This document shows, one piece after another, positions 17,459-26,475 of a DNA stretch of 64,000 bases. A model generated the notes under the pieces. It had not been told where the DNA came from and did no database searches. It worked only from the letters and a program-made list of their open reading frames with translations. Position numbers and translations under genes: made by a program. The stretch covers positions 1,867,406 through 1,931,405 of the forward strand of contig NZ_LKAQ01000004.1 in NCBI RefSeq assembly GCF_001874525.1, read 5' to 3'. Each line of letters starts with the position of its first letter. Within the stretch, counting starts at the first letter, position 1. The DNA comes from Pseudodesulfovibrio hydrargyri. Lineage in GTDB: Bacteria; Desulfobacterota; Desulfovibrionia; Desulfovibrionales; Desulfovibrionaceae.

Positions 17459-17920
17459 TCAGAACGGCAGCAAGCCTTGCGGGAGCGGCACGCCGAGGCC
17501 CTGGCTGAATCCAAGATAGAACAGTCCGGCGATGACCAGGCCCGACGCGGCGTGCCGGCCCAGCCGTTGCGGGGTCACCTTCCGGTCGTGGTCCGTCAGT
17601 GCCGCCAGAATCGTGTAACTGATCACGCTGGATATGATGAAGCCGAGCTTGTTCAGCAGCAGACACCAGAGGAGGAGCACCGCAAAGAGGAGCAGCCCTC
17701 TCCACCGTTGTTCCCCGCCGGCCGTCTTGGCCTCCTCTTTTCCCCTGACGAGGCAAAGGGCTATGTAACCCAGCGAACAGACCATGAGGACGATGGCGAA
17801 GGTCTTCGGAAAAATGGCTCCCATGGGGGAGAAGTCGGCCGCGTACGACCAGGCGAGAAAACCGAGCAGGGCGAGCCCGGCCGAAACGACGAGGCTGCCC
17901 GTGTCTTGTCTAGTTTTCAT
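17459..17920 (-). CDS. tctB: Tripartite tricarboxylate transporter small membrane subunit TctB
   Basis: The 153-residue protein has four hydrophobic segments, the usual TctB topology, and ends GLGVPLPQGLLPF, a typical TctB C-terminus. TctB is the small membrane subunit of TTT secondary transporters and pairs with the large channel TctA. The ATG overlaps the last codons of tctA (AATGAAAACTAG), which suggests translational coupling; an earlier in-frame ATG would overlap further without a better ribosome site. It is the last gene of the sulfo-lyase operon. Confidence 0.88.
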   Translation of the reverse strand: MKTRQDTGSLVVSAGLALLGFLAWSYAADFSPMGAIFPKTFAIVLMVCSLGYIALCLVRGKEEAKTAGGEQRWRGLLLFAVLLLWCLLLNKLGFIISSVISYTILAALTDHDRKVTPQRLGRHAASGLVIAGLFYLGFSQGLGVPLPQGLLPF

Positions 17921-19433
17921 TGGCATGCACTCCTGTGGGTCCATGGAACTTGCCGTGGATTTTTTTCGAGAGGAAAGGGTAGAAGACGACGAGCGCGATC
18001 AGGGCGATGATGATCTGGGCGATGGGCCGCCCGAAGAAGCTGCCCCAGATGTTGCCCGCGGCCGTACCTATGAGCCAGCTTTGGACAAAGCCCTGCTCGG
18101 CGATGGGGCCGAGAATGATGCCCAGCACGATGGGAGAGGGCGGGAAGCCGAACCGGTTGAGAATCCAGCCGACGCCTCCCAGGCAGACCATGATCAGCGA
18201 GTCGCCCACGTTGTTGTTGATGGCGAAGGAACCGACGACGCACATGAAGGCGATGACCGGGACCAGAATCGACTTGGAAAACGTGGCGATGGAGCGATAG
18301 GCGTATTTGCCGATAAGCAGTCCGACCGGAAACATCAGCAGGGTGGCCAGCAGCAGGCCGAAAATGAAGGTGTAGACGATGCCGCCTTCATCGCTGAAAA
18401 GGGCCGGGCCCGTCTTCACCCCCTGCACGAGCAGCGCTCCCATGATGACCGCGTCGGGCGGGGTGCCGGGGATGCCGAGCACCAGCGTGGGGATGAAGCC
18501 GCCGCCCACGGTGGCGTTGTTGGCCGCTTCGGTGCAGAAGATTCCGGACGGTTCGCCCTTGCCGAAATTTGCCGACCGAGGCGAGGAGCGCTTGGCCTCG
18601 GAGTAGGATATCAGGCTAGCTATGGAGCCGCCCGCGCCGGGCAGGATGCCGACCAGGGAGCCCAACACGGAGCTGCGGAACAGATTCCATTTGTCGTTGA
18701 GGGCGTATCTCGAGGCCTCCTTGAGTCGGAACCCCTTGCCTTTCCTGGGCATGTCCAGATGCCGGGTGCGGGTCATGACCAGGTCCAGGAGCACGGGGAC
18801 GCAGTACAGGCCGATCAGCGCGGAAACGATATCGATTCCGCCCAGCAGCAACTCCGAATCAAAGGTATAGCGCACGTCGCCGCCGATAACGGCCACGCCC
18901 ACTGTGGAACAGAGCATGCCGAAGCTGGCTCCGGCCCAGCCCTTGAGCAGGCTTCCTTCGGAGAGGGCGGAAATCAGGGTCAAGCCGAACAGGGCCAGCC
19001 AGAAATATTCGACCGGGCCGAAGCGCAGCGCCAACTCGGCCAGCATCGGTGCGAAGAACAACAGAAAAAGCGCCCCGATGACGCCACCCACGACCGAGGC
19101 GATGGTGCCGCAGGTGACGGCCAGGTCGCCGTCTCCGCGTTTCGCCATGGGAAATCCGTCGAATGTGGTCGCGATGGCGGAAGGCGTGCCCGGCGTGTTC
19201 ACCAGAATGGCGGCAAAGGAACCCCCGTAGATGGCGCCGGTGTAGATTGCGCCCAGCATGATCAGTGCGGACGCCGGGTGCATGGTGAAAGTCAGTGGCA
19301 CGAGAACGGCCACGGCCATAGTCGCCGAGAGGCCCGGAAGCGCTCCGATGATGGTGCCGGCCACTATTCCGGCGATACACAGCATCAGGTTCAGCGGAGT
19401 CAGCACCTCCAGGATATATTCGATACCTGCCAT
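17910..19433 (-). CDS. tctA: Tripartite tricarboxylate transporter large membrane subunit TctA
   Basis: The 507-residue protein has about twelve membrane segments and the two TctA signatures: GALPGLSATMAVAVLVPLTF near the N-terminus, and GILPGAGGSIASLISY in the second half. It has the full family length. TctA forms the transport pore of binding-protein-dependent, ion-driven uptake systems for carboxylates and related anions. It sits between the binding protein tctC and tctB, downstream of suyAB, so sulfolactate is the most likely cargo. Confidence 0.93.
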   Translation of the reverse strand: MAGIEYILEVLTPLNLMLCIAGIVAGTIIGALPGLSATMAVAVLVPLTFTMHPASALIMLGAIYTGAIYGGSFAAILVNTPGTPSAIATTFDGFPMAKRGDGDLAVTCGTIASVVGGVIGALFLLFFAPMLAELALRFGPVEYFWLALFGLTLISALSEGSLLKGWAGASFGMLCSTVGVAVIGGDVRYTFDSELLLGGIDIVSALIGLYCVPVLLDLVMTRTRHLDMPRKGKGFRLKEASRYALNDKWNLFRSSVLGSLVGILPGAGGSIASLISYSEAKRSSPRSANFGKGEPSGIFCTEAANNATVGGGFIPTLVLGIPGTPPDAVIMGALLVQGVKTGPALFSDEGGIVYTFIFGLLLATLLMFPVGLLIGKYAYRSIATFSKSILVPVIAFMCVVGSFAINNNVGDSLIMVCLGGVGWILNRFGFPPSPIVLGIILGPIAEQGFVQSWLIGTAAGNIWGSFFGRPIAQIIIALIALVVFYPFLSKKIHGKFHGPTGVHANEN

Positions 19434-19450
19434 GTTGCATCCTTGTTGTG

Positions 19451-19479
19451 AGGCGCGCGGCGGCGTGCGCCGCGCGCCT
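19451..19479 (-). promoter_or_regulatory. 12-bp intercistronic hairpin between tctC and tctA
   Basis: AGGCGCGCGGCG and its exact complement enclose a 5-base loop. It has no T-run. Such a structure between a binding-protein gene and its permease genes can protect the upstream mRNA from 3' exonucleases and give differential expression. Confidence 0.5.
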
Positions 19480-19574
19480 CTGCTAGAGTCCGTTTGTCCT
19501 TGTGGGCAAGGATTGTGAAAAAAAGAACTTTACCGCGTAAAAAAACTCTTCCCCGAGACGGCGGCCTTTCGCGG

Positions 19575-20525
19575 CTACTTGATCAGTTTGAGTTCCTTGG
19601 CGACCTCGTAATAATTCACTTTCAGCTTATCGAGAAAGGCGGGAATCTCGTCGTAGGGGACGTCCACCATGGTGAATCCCGCCTGAACCATCTGCTCGCG
19701 GAATTTCTGGTCGTGATTGAGCTTGTCGAGCATGGCGGAGACCTCTTCGCGGGTCGTTTCGTTCGAGGCCTTGGGAAGGGCCAGGCCGCGATACGCGCCG
19801 CCGACGAAATCATAGCCCAGTTCCTTGAACGTGGGGACGCCGGGGAACAGCGGGTGGCGGGTTTCGCCGGCTATGGCAAGCAGGCGGACCTTGTCTCCCT
19901 GCGCGATGCCCACGGTGGTGTAGCCCCAGTGCGCGGCGACCTGGCCGCCCAGCATGGCCATGGCCGCGTCGCCGGTGGTCTTGAAGGGAATGTAGGTGGT
20001 CTTGATCTCCGCGATCTTGTCGAAACGGGTCTTGGCGAAATGGTTGTTGGAGTAGGAGCCCGTCCCGGCAAAGGTGATCATGCCGGGATTATCCTTGGCG
20101 GCCTGGACGAGGTCGGCCAGCGTCTTGAACTTGCTGTCGGCGGGGACGACGATGGCGTCCGGGGTGTAGTGGAAGAAATATACGTTGATGATGTCCTCCA
20201 GATTGAAGCCGTTTCCTTTTTGCAGGGGCTTGAGGACGATATGGGGAAGGTTGGTGCCCATGATGGTGTAGCCGTCGGCGGGATACTGCTGCAGGGAACT
20301 CCATCCCACGGCGCCGCCGCCGCCCGGTTTGTATTGGATGACCATGCTCTTGCCGAACAGGCGGCGGAAATTCGCCTGTTGTATGCGGGCCGAAATATCG
20401 GATTCGCCTCCGGGGCCGAACGGAACCACGTAGGTGATGTCCTTTTCCGGATAACCGGCCAGGGCGGAGCCGAACGTGATGAGAATGAATGCCAGGGCCA
20501 CAGTCAGATTCCATAAGGATTTCAT
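19575..20525 (-). CDS. tctC: Tripartite tricarboxylate transporter substrate-binding protein TctC
   Basis: A signal peptide (LITFGSALA) precedes a Bug/TctC-family domain with the hallmark YPEKDITYVVPFGPGGESD, GGGAVGWSSLQQ and TFAGTGSYSNNH segments. The 316-residue length fits the family. These periplasmic proteins bind carboxylated ligands and deliver them to TctAB. The gene is flanked on both sides by strong hairpins and lies downstream of suyAB, which points to (R)-sulfolactate or a close analogue as ligand. That is inferred from context. Confidence 0.9.
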   Translation of the reverse strand: MKSLWNLTVALAFILITFGSALAGYPEKDITYVVPFGPGGESDISARIQQANFRRLFGKSMVIQYKPGGGGAVGWSSLQQYPADGYTIMGTNLPHIVLKPLQKGNGFNLEDIINVYFFHYTPDAIVVPADSKFKTLADLVQAAKDNPGMITFAGTGSYSNNHFAKTRFDKIAEIKTTYIPFKTTGDAAMAMLGGQVAAHWGYTTVGIAQGDKVRLLAIAGETRHPLFPGVPTFKELGYDFVGGAYRGLALPKASNETTREEVSAMLDKLNHDQKFREQMVQAGFTMVDVPYDEIPAFLDKLKVNYYEVAKELKLIK

Positions 20526-20550
20526 ACCAAAAACTCCTGTTGGATAAGAC

Positions 20551-20575
20551 AGTGGGCGGTATGGTACCGCCCACT
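20551..20575 (-). promoter_or_regulatory. 11-bp intercistronic hairpin between suyB and tctC
   Basis: AGTGGGCGGTA pairs perfectly with TACCGCCCACT across a 3-base loop, just upstream of the tctC ribosome site (AGGAG). No T-run follows, so it looks like a processing or stability element rather than a full terminator. Confidence 0.5.
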
Positions 20576-20607
20576 GATATGTTTCTGCGATCGTACCCCG
20601 AGTCCTC

Positions 20608-21771
20608 CTAGGCGCTCCGGTACAGCTTGGTCATCACGAATTCCCGGTGACCGAGGACTTCCGCACTGGTCAGGCGGCCGTTGGCGGTATCGATCATCAG
20701 GTCCAGCAGCTTTTCGCCTGCCTGATCCAGGTTCATCTCGCGGCGCAGGATGCCGGAGACGTCCAGGTCGATGTGCTCGCCCATGGTGCGCACGGTGCGG
20801 GGGTTCGCCCCCAGCTTGATGACGGGAAGAACGGGGTTGCCGATGATGTTGCCCTGCCCGGTGGGGAAGAAGTGCACGACCGCGCCGGCGGCGGCGCACA
20901 AGGTGACCATTTCCGCCGCCGCGGACGAGGAGTCCATGAACCACAGGCCGGGCCCCATGGGGGCTTCCGCCGGTTCCAGACAGCCCTCCACCATGCATTT
21001 CCTGCCGATCTTCTGGATGTTGCCCAGGGCCTTTTCCTCGATCGTGGTCAGGCCGCCGAGGATGTTTCCCTTCGTGGGTTGGGAGTCGGACAGGTCGTTG
21101 GTCTTGTTGGCGACGATGAAGTCGTTGTAGTCGTTCCACATCTTCATGAACGCCTCGCCGACCTCCGGCGTCTTGCAACGGGCCTCCACCAGGCGTTCGC
21201 CGCCGGTGATTTCCGACGTTTCGCCAAAGAGCAGCGTGTTGCCCATTTCGTACAGCGTATCAAAGGCGTTGCCCACGGTGGGGTTCGAGGCGATGCCGGA
21301 CGTGGTGTCGGACTCGCCGCACTTGCAGGAGACCAGCAGTTCCTTGACGTCGCATTCCACACGTTGCAGCTCGGTGGCCCATTGCACCAGTTCCTTGGCC
21401 TTGCGCGAAGCGGCGCAAATGGTGTTGTGGTCGCCGTTCTGCTCGATGGAGAATCCGAACACGGGCTTGCCGGTCTTGGCGATGCCGTCGGTGATGACCT
21501 TGGTCCATTCCGGTTCGATGCCGATGACCACGACGGCCGCCACGTTGGGATTGCAGCCCGTGCCGATCAGGGTCCGGAAATGCAGTTCCAGGTCCTTGCC
21601 GAATTGCAGGCGTCCATAGTGGTGGGGCAGGGCGAGGGTGCCCTTCACGTTGTTGGCCACCGCCTCGCTTGCCGCGTTGCCCAGGTCGTCGAGGGGGAGA
21701 ATCACGACATGGTTGCGCACTCCCACGCGGCCGTTTTCGCGACGGTATCCCAGAATCTTGGTGCTTTTCAT
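20608..21771 (-). CDS. suyB: (R)-sulfolactate sulfo-lyase large subunit (UxaA family)
   Basis: This 387-residue UxaA/altronate-dehydratase-family protein carries the segments I associate with Suy[69 protein letters not shown] and [14 protein letters not shown]. SuyAB cleaves (R)-sulfolactate to pyruvate and bisulfite; homologous UxaA enzymes dehydrate altronate. The separate small subunit right upstream, the 387-residue size and the TTT transporter support SuyB over UxaA. In a sulfate reducer the sulfite could serve as electron acceptor. AGGTGG lies before the ATG; the gene follows suyA by two bases. Confidence 0.85.
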   Translation of the reverse strand: MKSTKILGYRRENGRVGVRNHVVILPLDDLGNAASEAVANNVKGTLALPHHYGRLQFGKDLELHFRTLIGTGCNPNVAAVVVIGIEPEWTKVITDGIAKTGKPVFGFSIEQNGDHNTICAASRKAKELVQWATELQRVECDVKELLVSCKCGESDTTSGIASNPTVGNAFDTLYEMGNTLLFGETSEITGGERLVEARCKTPEVGEAFMKMWNDYNDFIVANKTNDLSDSQPTKGNILGGLTTIEEKALGNIQKIGRKCMVEGCLEPAEAPMGPGLWFMDSSSAAAEMVTLCAAAGAVVHFFPTGQGNIIGNPVLPVIKLGANPRTVRTMGEHIDLDVSGILRREMNLDQAGEKLLDLMIDTANGRLTSAEVLGHREFVMTKLYRSA

Positions 21772-21773
21772 TT

Positions 21774-22058
21774 CTACCACCTTTTGGTCTTTACATTGTG
21801 GACATGGAGATGTTCGCCGGCCTTGATGGGCATCACCGCGCGGCCGATGTCGGTCCCGTACTTGATGACGGTGTCGTCCTTGGCCAGAGGCTTGAGAGCG
21901 ATCTTGTGACCGATGGGGATGTCTTCGAGCACATCGAACGTCACGGTCTTGTCTTCCGCCATGATCCAGCCGTTGAGCTTTTGGCCGGCCTTGACGCCTT
22001 CCACGACGACTACGCCAACCGAGTCGCCCGCTTCATGCACCAGAAAATGAATGTCCAT
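21774..22058 (-). CDS. suyA: (R)-sulfolactate sulfo-lyase small subunit (SAF domain)
   Basis: The 94-residue protein is a SAF domain of the kind found at the N-terminus of altronate dehydratases, here as a stand-alone subunit: [33 protein letters not shown], and the ending [14 protein letters not shown]. Its size and C-terminus match SuyA. AAGGAGG lies five bases before the ATG and decides the start; the open frame upstream has no coding character. It is the first gene of the operon, behind an AT-rich regulatory region and opposite a GntR gene. Confidence 0.85.
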   Translation of the reverse strand: MDIHFLVHEAGDSVGVVVVEGVKAGQKLNGWIMAEDKTVTFDVLEDIPIGHKIALKPLAKDDTVIKYGTDIGRAVMPIKAGEHLHVHNVKTKRW

Positions 22059-22490
22059 TTTGACCTCCTTGGTCTGTTTGAGTCTGTGGTAATATATCTT
22101 ATATAAGACGTCAACCGGCAAAATAAAAAAAGGCACATCGGTGAAAAGCGCGGAACCATGGGCATGGAAGGCGGACTGCTTCGCCCGGCAATGGACAGAT
22201 TGCTTTTGTATATGATATAATATACTGTCTGGATCAAGCAACGAAACCGAACGAGGCAGATCCAGCCGCCCTGTGGGCGGGAACGGACACTGCGTCATTG
22301 TTGACAATCGCGCCGCGACGTGTTGAACGCGGTTCACCTGTCATAGTTCGTTCGAAGCCGGGCGCGGCACCCGGCGGCGAGCGGCTCGCGCCCCTGGTCG
22401 AAAAAAGGGGCGCCGCGGATGCTGTGCCGTCTGCGCAAAAGTCAGTCTATATGGGTCGAACTACATACCGGTCGGAGAATTGAAGAAATA
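22059..22490. promoter_or_regulatory. Divergent regulatory region of the suy-tct operon and the GntR gene
   Basis: This 432-base gap is AT-rich in a GC-rich genome. It holds a perfect 12-bp palindrome TCTTATATAAGA at 22097-22108, 39 bases before suyA, and an 18-bp near-palindrome with arms GTATAT/ATATAC at 22208-22225. Both are good candidates for a GntR-type operator. A GC hairpin (8-bp stem, 22388-22413) lies in the leader of the regulator gene. I see no gene in the gap. Confidence 0.55.
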
Positions 22491-23231
22491 ATGAGAGCCT
22501 TGAAATCCACCCCCTTGTACAAGCAGGTGAAGGCGTCCATCTTATCAAGGATGGCGGAGGGAGAATGGGCTCCCGGCACCTTCCTTCCCTGTGAGACGGA
22601 TTTGGCAAAGGAGTACCAGGTGAGCCACGGCACCTTGCGGCGCGCCCTGGATTCGCTGACCCGGGAACACAAGCTGACGCGCTACCAGGGCAAGGGCACG
22701 GCCGTGGCCTTGCTGGACTCCGATCAGGCCTTGTTCAAATTCTTTCAAATCCATCGGGAAGACGGCGTCTGCCCGCTGCCCACGTCAATGAACATCCGCG
22801 TCACGCGGGGATCGGGCGAGCGGGACGGCGCCACGGCGAAAGAGGCCGACGCCCTGAACATGGAGGTCGGCGACGACGTCATCCGCATCCGGAGAATCCG
22901 CATCGTGGACAACCTCCCGCTGTTCAATGAATATATCACCGTGCCCCATCGTTTGTTCCAGGGGCTTGAGGACGAGTCTTTGGAATCCATCCCCAACACG
23001 CTCTACGATTATTTCCAAAGGAAATACAACGTCACCATTTCCCGCGCCAGGGAACTGGTCAGTGCGGTGGAGGCCTCGGCGGAAGATGCCAGGCGATTGT
23101 CCATCGAGGCAGGGAAACCCATCCTCCGGGTGGAACGGGTGGCCTACGACATCACGGACAGGCCGGTGGAGCACCGCATCACCCATATGCTGACGCAGGG
23201 GTATTACTACTACGCCGAACTGGGGGGCTAG
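22491..23231 (+). CDS. GntR family transcriptional regulator with UTRA domain (HutC subfamily)
   Basis: The 246-residue protein has an N-terminal winged helix (residues ~8-70) with the GntR pattern TPLYKQVKASILSRM, LPCETDLAKEYQVSHGTLRRAL and RYQGKGTAV. A UTRA effector-binding domain (~85-245) follows, ending RVERVAYDITDRPVEHR. It is divergent from suyAB-tctCAB and is very likely their local regulator, responding to sulfolactate or a metabolite. The ATG follows GGAG at some distance with a GAAG box nearer. A 10-bp hairpin follows the stop. Confidence 0.9.
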   Translation: MRALKSTPLYKQVKASILSRMAEGEWAPGTFLPCETDLAKEYQVSHGTLRRALDSLTREHKLTRYQGKGTAVALLDSDQALFKFFQIHREDGVCPLPTSMNIRVTRGSGERDGATAKEADALNMEVGDDVIRIRRIRIVDNLPLFNEYITVPHRLFQGLEDESLESIPNTLYDYFQRKYNVTISRARELVSAVEASAEDARRLSIEAGKPILRVERVAYDITDRPVEHRITHMLTQGYYYYAELGG

Positions 23232-23308
23232 GCCGTTACCGCCGAACGGCTGCGGGATGCGGAAGAGGGAGATCACCCGCCGTGTTTCGCGGCGGTGAAG
23301 CGTACCGG

Positions 23309-23336
23309 CGATGCCCGCCCGAACGTGCGGGCATCG
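23309..23336. terminator. Hairpin between convergent GntR and GlmS-like genes
   Basis: CGATGCCCGC and GCGGGCATCG form a perfect 10-bp stem around an 8-base loop. It is placed as a shared terminator for two converging genes, though neither side has a T-run. Confidence 0.5.
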
Positions 23337-23362
23337 TCGGCTCCGGCCGCTTCCCGCGTTGC

Positions 23363-26188
23363 CTAGCCCTGCGGCCTGCTGATGCCGACGGTGACGGTTT
23401 TGGCCTGGTGGCGGATGGTGTCTATGGGGCGGGTCATTTCCTCGATGGCCTTGTTCAGGATGGTCAGGATGTCGGGCAGGCGGGCCTCGGTGGCCTGGAT
23501 GGCCCGGGCCTGGTTGACCAGCCAGAGCATGTAGTTGGCCAGGGATGCGGCCACCCGGGCGGGCAGGGCCGAGTCCGTGGCGCCCGAGGCGATGCGCTCG
23601 ACGCATTCGTTCAGGGCGATGAGCAGTTTTTCGCGATCGAAGGTGGTGTTGCCCTCGAGCATCCCGCCGATGAGCACCCGGGCCCTGCGGAACGGCTCGG
23701 CGTGGCCGTCGATGGCCTTGGCGGCGGACACGCCCCACCAGTGCCCGGCCACGGTCTCGAGCACGAAATCCAGGCCGCCGCCCGCGCGCGGCACCTTGAC
23801 CGTGGCCTCGGCCACCCGGTCGAAGCGGTCCTCGTCCTCGGCGCAAAACACGATGGGCGAGCCGTTGTGCGCCTTGAAGATCGTCGTCTCCTTGACCGTG
23901 TCCGTAACGACCATCTCCGGCAAATCCGAGGCCATGACCAGGGTCAGGGGCTCGGTGGACAGGTCGATGTGCTTCTTGTCCTCCGTGACGTCGCACGGGA
24001 TGGATTTATAGCATAATTCCGATAGCTTGATGCGCACCTCCTGGGCCGCCACGCAGTTGGCGCCGTTGCCGACCAGGGCCCAGTAGCGGTGCACGGGCGC
24101 GTACTTGCGGGCCACCTCGGCGATCTGTTCCTTGTTCTCCAGGACCTTGTCGATCCTCGCGGGCAGTCCTTCCAACGCCTCGATTTCCTTGAGGATGGCC
24201 CCCTTGTCCATGGTCCCGAGGATGTCCGCCAGCCAGAGGGAGAGCAGCTTGCCCGCCGCGATCTGGGAGTAGAACGCCTTGGTCGAGGCCACGGCCATCT
24301 CCACGTCCCGGCCGTTGCTCGTGTAGATGTGCGAGTCCGACTTCTGGACCAGGGGCGAGTTGCGCCGGTTGACGATGCAGTTGACCCACGCGCCCCGGTC
24401 GCGGCACAGGTCCACCACCCGGTTGGTGTCCGTGGTCGTGCCCGACTGCGACACCGGGATCAGGAACACGTCGTCCATGCCCTCGTCGCCCATGAACCCG
24501 ATGAGTTCGCTGCCGGTGTAGGACTCGATGGCCATGCCGGTGTCGGCCAGGGTGCGGCGCAGCAGCCGGGCCACGGCCATGGCGGCCACGGCGGCCGTGC
24601 CCTGGCCCACGCAGATGATCCGCCGGATGGGCCGGGTCTTGTCCCGGAACCGCCCGACCAGGGCCGGGCCGCGCCCGAATCCTTCGGGCAGAAACTCCAC
24701 GCCGCCGTTTTTCTTGAGATATTTACCGTGCAGGGTGTTGCGCACCGAGTCCGGGGCCTCGTGGATTTCCTTCTCGATGTAGTGGGCGTACTCGCCCCGG
24801 AAGATGTCGCGCGAGAAGATCTCGATCGTTTCCTCGGCCAGGGCCACGGGCTCGCCGTTGTCCAGGTAGCGGGCCACGGGCACGGCGTCCGCGGGGTCGG
24901 TGTCGCGCAGGACCACGGACACCCCGCCCTGGCGGTGCACGGCCACCGGGAAGGACGACCGCGCCCGGGCGGCCATGCCGTAGGCCTCGCTGGCCACCAG
25001 CCAGCCGTCCTGCGTGCGGCCGATGTAAAAGGACTGGCCCGACCCCTTCTGGGCCAGGAACTGCGAGTCGAAGTCGTTCAAATTCTGCATGACCACGGCC
25101 AGGGACCCCTCGCAGCGCCTGAGCACGTTGCGGAACCGCTCCTCGGCGTCGTCGCTCTCCTCCACGCCCAGGTGGAAGAGCACGGGCAGGATCTTGGCGT
25201 CGGTCGAGATGGCCGACGGGATGTGCGCCCCCTTGGACAGGACCGATTCCTCCACCAGGGTGCGGTAGTTGTCCACGTCGCCGTTGAGCACGAACATGGT
25301 CTTTTCCAGCCCCGTGGACATGTCGCCCTCGACCAGGCCGTCCACCGGATGGCAGTTGGGCACCGAGATGATCCCGTTGGACGCCCAGCGGGTGTGGGCG
25401 ATGATGTTCAGCGTCCGCAGCCCCTGGGACATGGTCCACAACAGCTCGTCATGCTTGATGAATTCGCGCAGAGCCGCGCCGTTGTCCCCGAGTTGGCCGA
25501 CCAGCTGGGCGACCTTGTACAGGAAGCGGCAGGCGGTCCGGCCGTCGGCGAGCTTGCGCACCAGCACCTGGCGGGTGTCCGCGTTGCCGATGGACGAGCG
25601 GTCGGCCAATTCCTGTTTCTGAGCGGCGGTCAGACCGGCCTCCGGGTCCACGCCCTCGGGCAGGACGAATGCCAGGGCCACGCCCGCCGAGTCGCGGCCG
25701 CGCACCTCGAGCTTGTCGATGGACTGGAGCACCTGCTCGGCCCCCCAGGCCAGAAAATGCCGGTCCCGCGCATCCACGTCCCCGGCCAGGTCCTTGGGCA
25801 TCAGCGCCAGCGTCCGGTCCACGTTGACCAGCACCTCGCGCTCGATCTGCCACAGATAGTCGTCCAACGCCTCGCGCAGCGACTCCAACTCGTCCGTGCG
25901 CGGCCCCTGCTCCAGCTTCACGGCCGCCGCTTTGCGCAACGCCCGGATGGTGTCCCGGATGGACGACAACGCCCCCAGCGCCTCCGCATCCCCCACCAGC
26001 CGCATGTGCACCCCGAACGACATCAGATCATAAAACCGACCCGCCAGCTCATTCAGCGGCTTGGACGCCGCGAGGAGGTCCGGGGTCTCGCGCACGGCGG
26101 AGAAGGCGTTTTCGAGGGTGAGGAGCCAGCCGGTGTCCGGCGTTTCCAACCATTTTTTATTGCTCAAGAAACTGGCGATACCACACAT
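23363..26188 (-). CDS. Oversized glutamine-fructose-6-phosphate aminotransferase (GlmS-like)
   Basis: The protein begins MCGIASF, so Cys2 can be the glutaminase nucleophile. It carries the class II amidotransferase motifs RGRDSAGV, HTRWASNG, CHPVDG and LNGDVDNYRTL. Two SIS domains follow, with VSQSGTTTDTNR in the first and GNGANCVAAQEVRIKLSEL in the second. GlmS makes glucosamine 6-phosphate from fructose 6-phosphate and glutamine. At 941 residues this protein is about 330 longer than usual. Much of the excess is a predicted helical insert at residues ~10-155, between Cys2 and the RGRDSAG motif, plus further inserts in the glutaminase half. It may be the cell's only GlmS or a specialised paralogue; the window cannot tell. 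Confidence 0.8.
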   Translation of the reverse strand: MCGIASFLSNKKWLETPDTGWLLTLENAFSAVRETPDLLAASKPLNELAGRFYDLMSFGVHMRLVGDAEALGALSSIRDTIRALRKAAAVKLEQGPRTDELESLREALDDYLWQIEREVLVNVDRTLALMPKDLAGDVDARDRHFLAWGAEQVLQSIDKLEVRGRDSAGVALAFVLPEGVDPEAGLTAAQKQELADRSSIGNADTRQVLVRKLADGRTACRFLYKVAQLVGQLGDNGAALREFIKHDELLWTMSQGLRTLNIIAHTRWASNGIISVPNCHPVDGLVEGDMSTGLEKTMFVLNGDVDNYRTLVEESVLSKGAHIPSAISTDAKILPVLFHLGVEESDDAEERFRNVLRRCEGSLAVVMQNLNDFDSQFLAQKGSGQSFYIGRTQDGWLVASEAYGMAARARSSFPVAVHRQGGVSVVLRDTDPADAVPVARYLDNGEPVALAEETIEIFSRDIFRGEYAHYIEKEIHEAPDSVRNTLHGKYLKKNGGVEFLPEGFGRGPALVGRFRDKTRPIRRIICVGQGTAAVAAMAVARLLRRTLADTGMAIESYTGSELIGFMGDEGMDDVFLIPVSQSGTTTDTNRVVDLCRDRGAWVNCIVNRRNSPLVQKSDSHIYTSNGRDVEMAVASTKAFYSQIAAGKLLSLWLADILGTMDKGAILKEIEALEGLPARIDKVLENKEQIAEVARKYAPVHRYWALVGNGANCVAAQEVRIKLSELCYKSIPCDVTEDKKHIDLSTEPLTLVMASDLPEMVVTDTVKETTIFKAHNGSPIVFCAEDEDRFDRVAEATVKVPRAGGGLDFVLETVAGHWWGVSAAKAIDGHAEPFRRARVLIGGMLEGNTTFDREKLLIALNECVERIASGATDSALPARVAASLANYMLWLVNQARAIQATEARLPDILTILNKAIEEMTRPIDTIRHQAKTVTVGISRPQG

Positions 26189-26475
26189 GGCGGTCGTATA
26201 CTCCTGGTGGATGGTTTCAATCTAGGGCGGCAGGGCGGCGCGGATGACATGGTGCGCCGGGCATCCTGCCCGCGTCCTGAATTACTGTACATGGTGGCCC
26301 TTGGCAAGGGCGCGGCCGGGAGCCGGGCCGGGGCTTCGAAAAATGCGATGGGTCGGGCGGTTTTGCATAGAAAAAGTGATTAGAACAATCTTTTCAATAT
26401 GTAATGGACATGGTATGGTTCGCTCAAATTCCTGGTCAAATCGTGGAGGAACATGGCGAAACGAAGGGGGGCGGC

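Noticed and set aside
20608..22058. Altronate dehydratase (UxaA) as the function of the suyAB-like genes
   Set aside because: Split subunits of 94 and 387 residues, SuyB-type segments and a TTT transporter fit sulfolactate sulfo-lyase better, and no other hexuronate gene is nearby. It remains a minor alternative.
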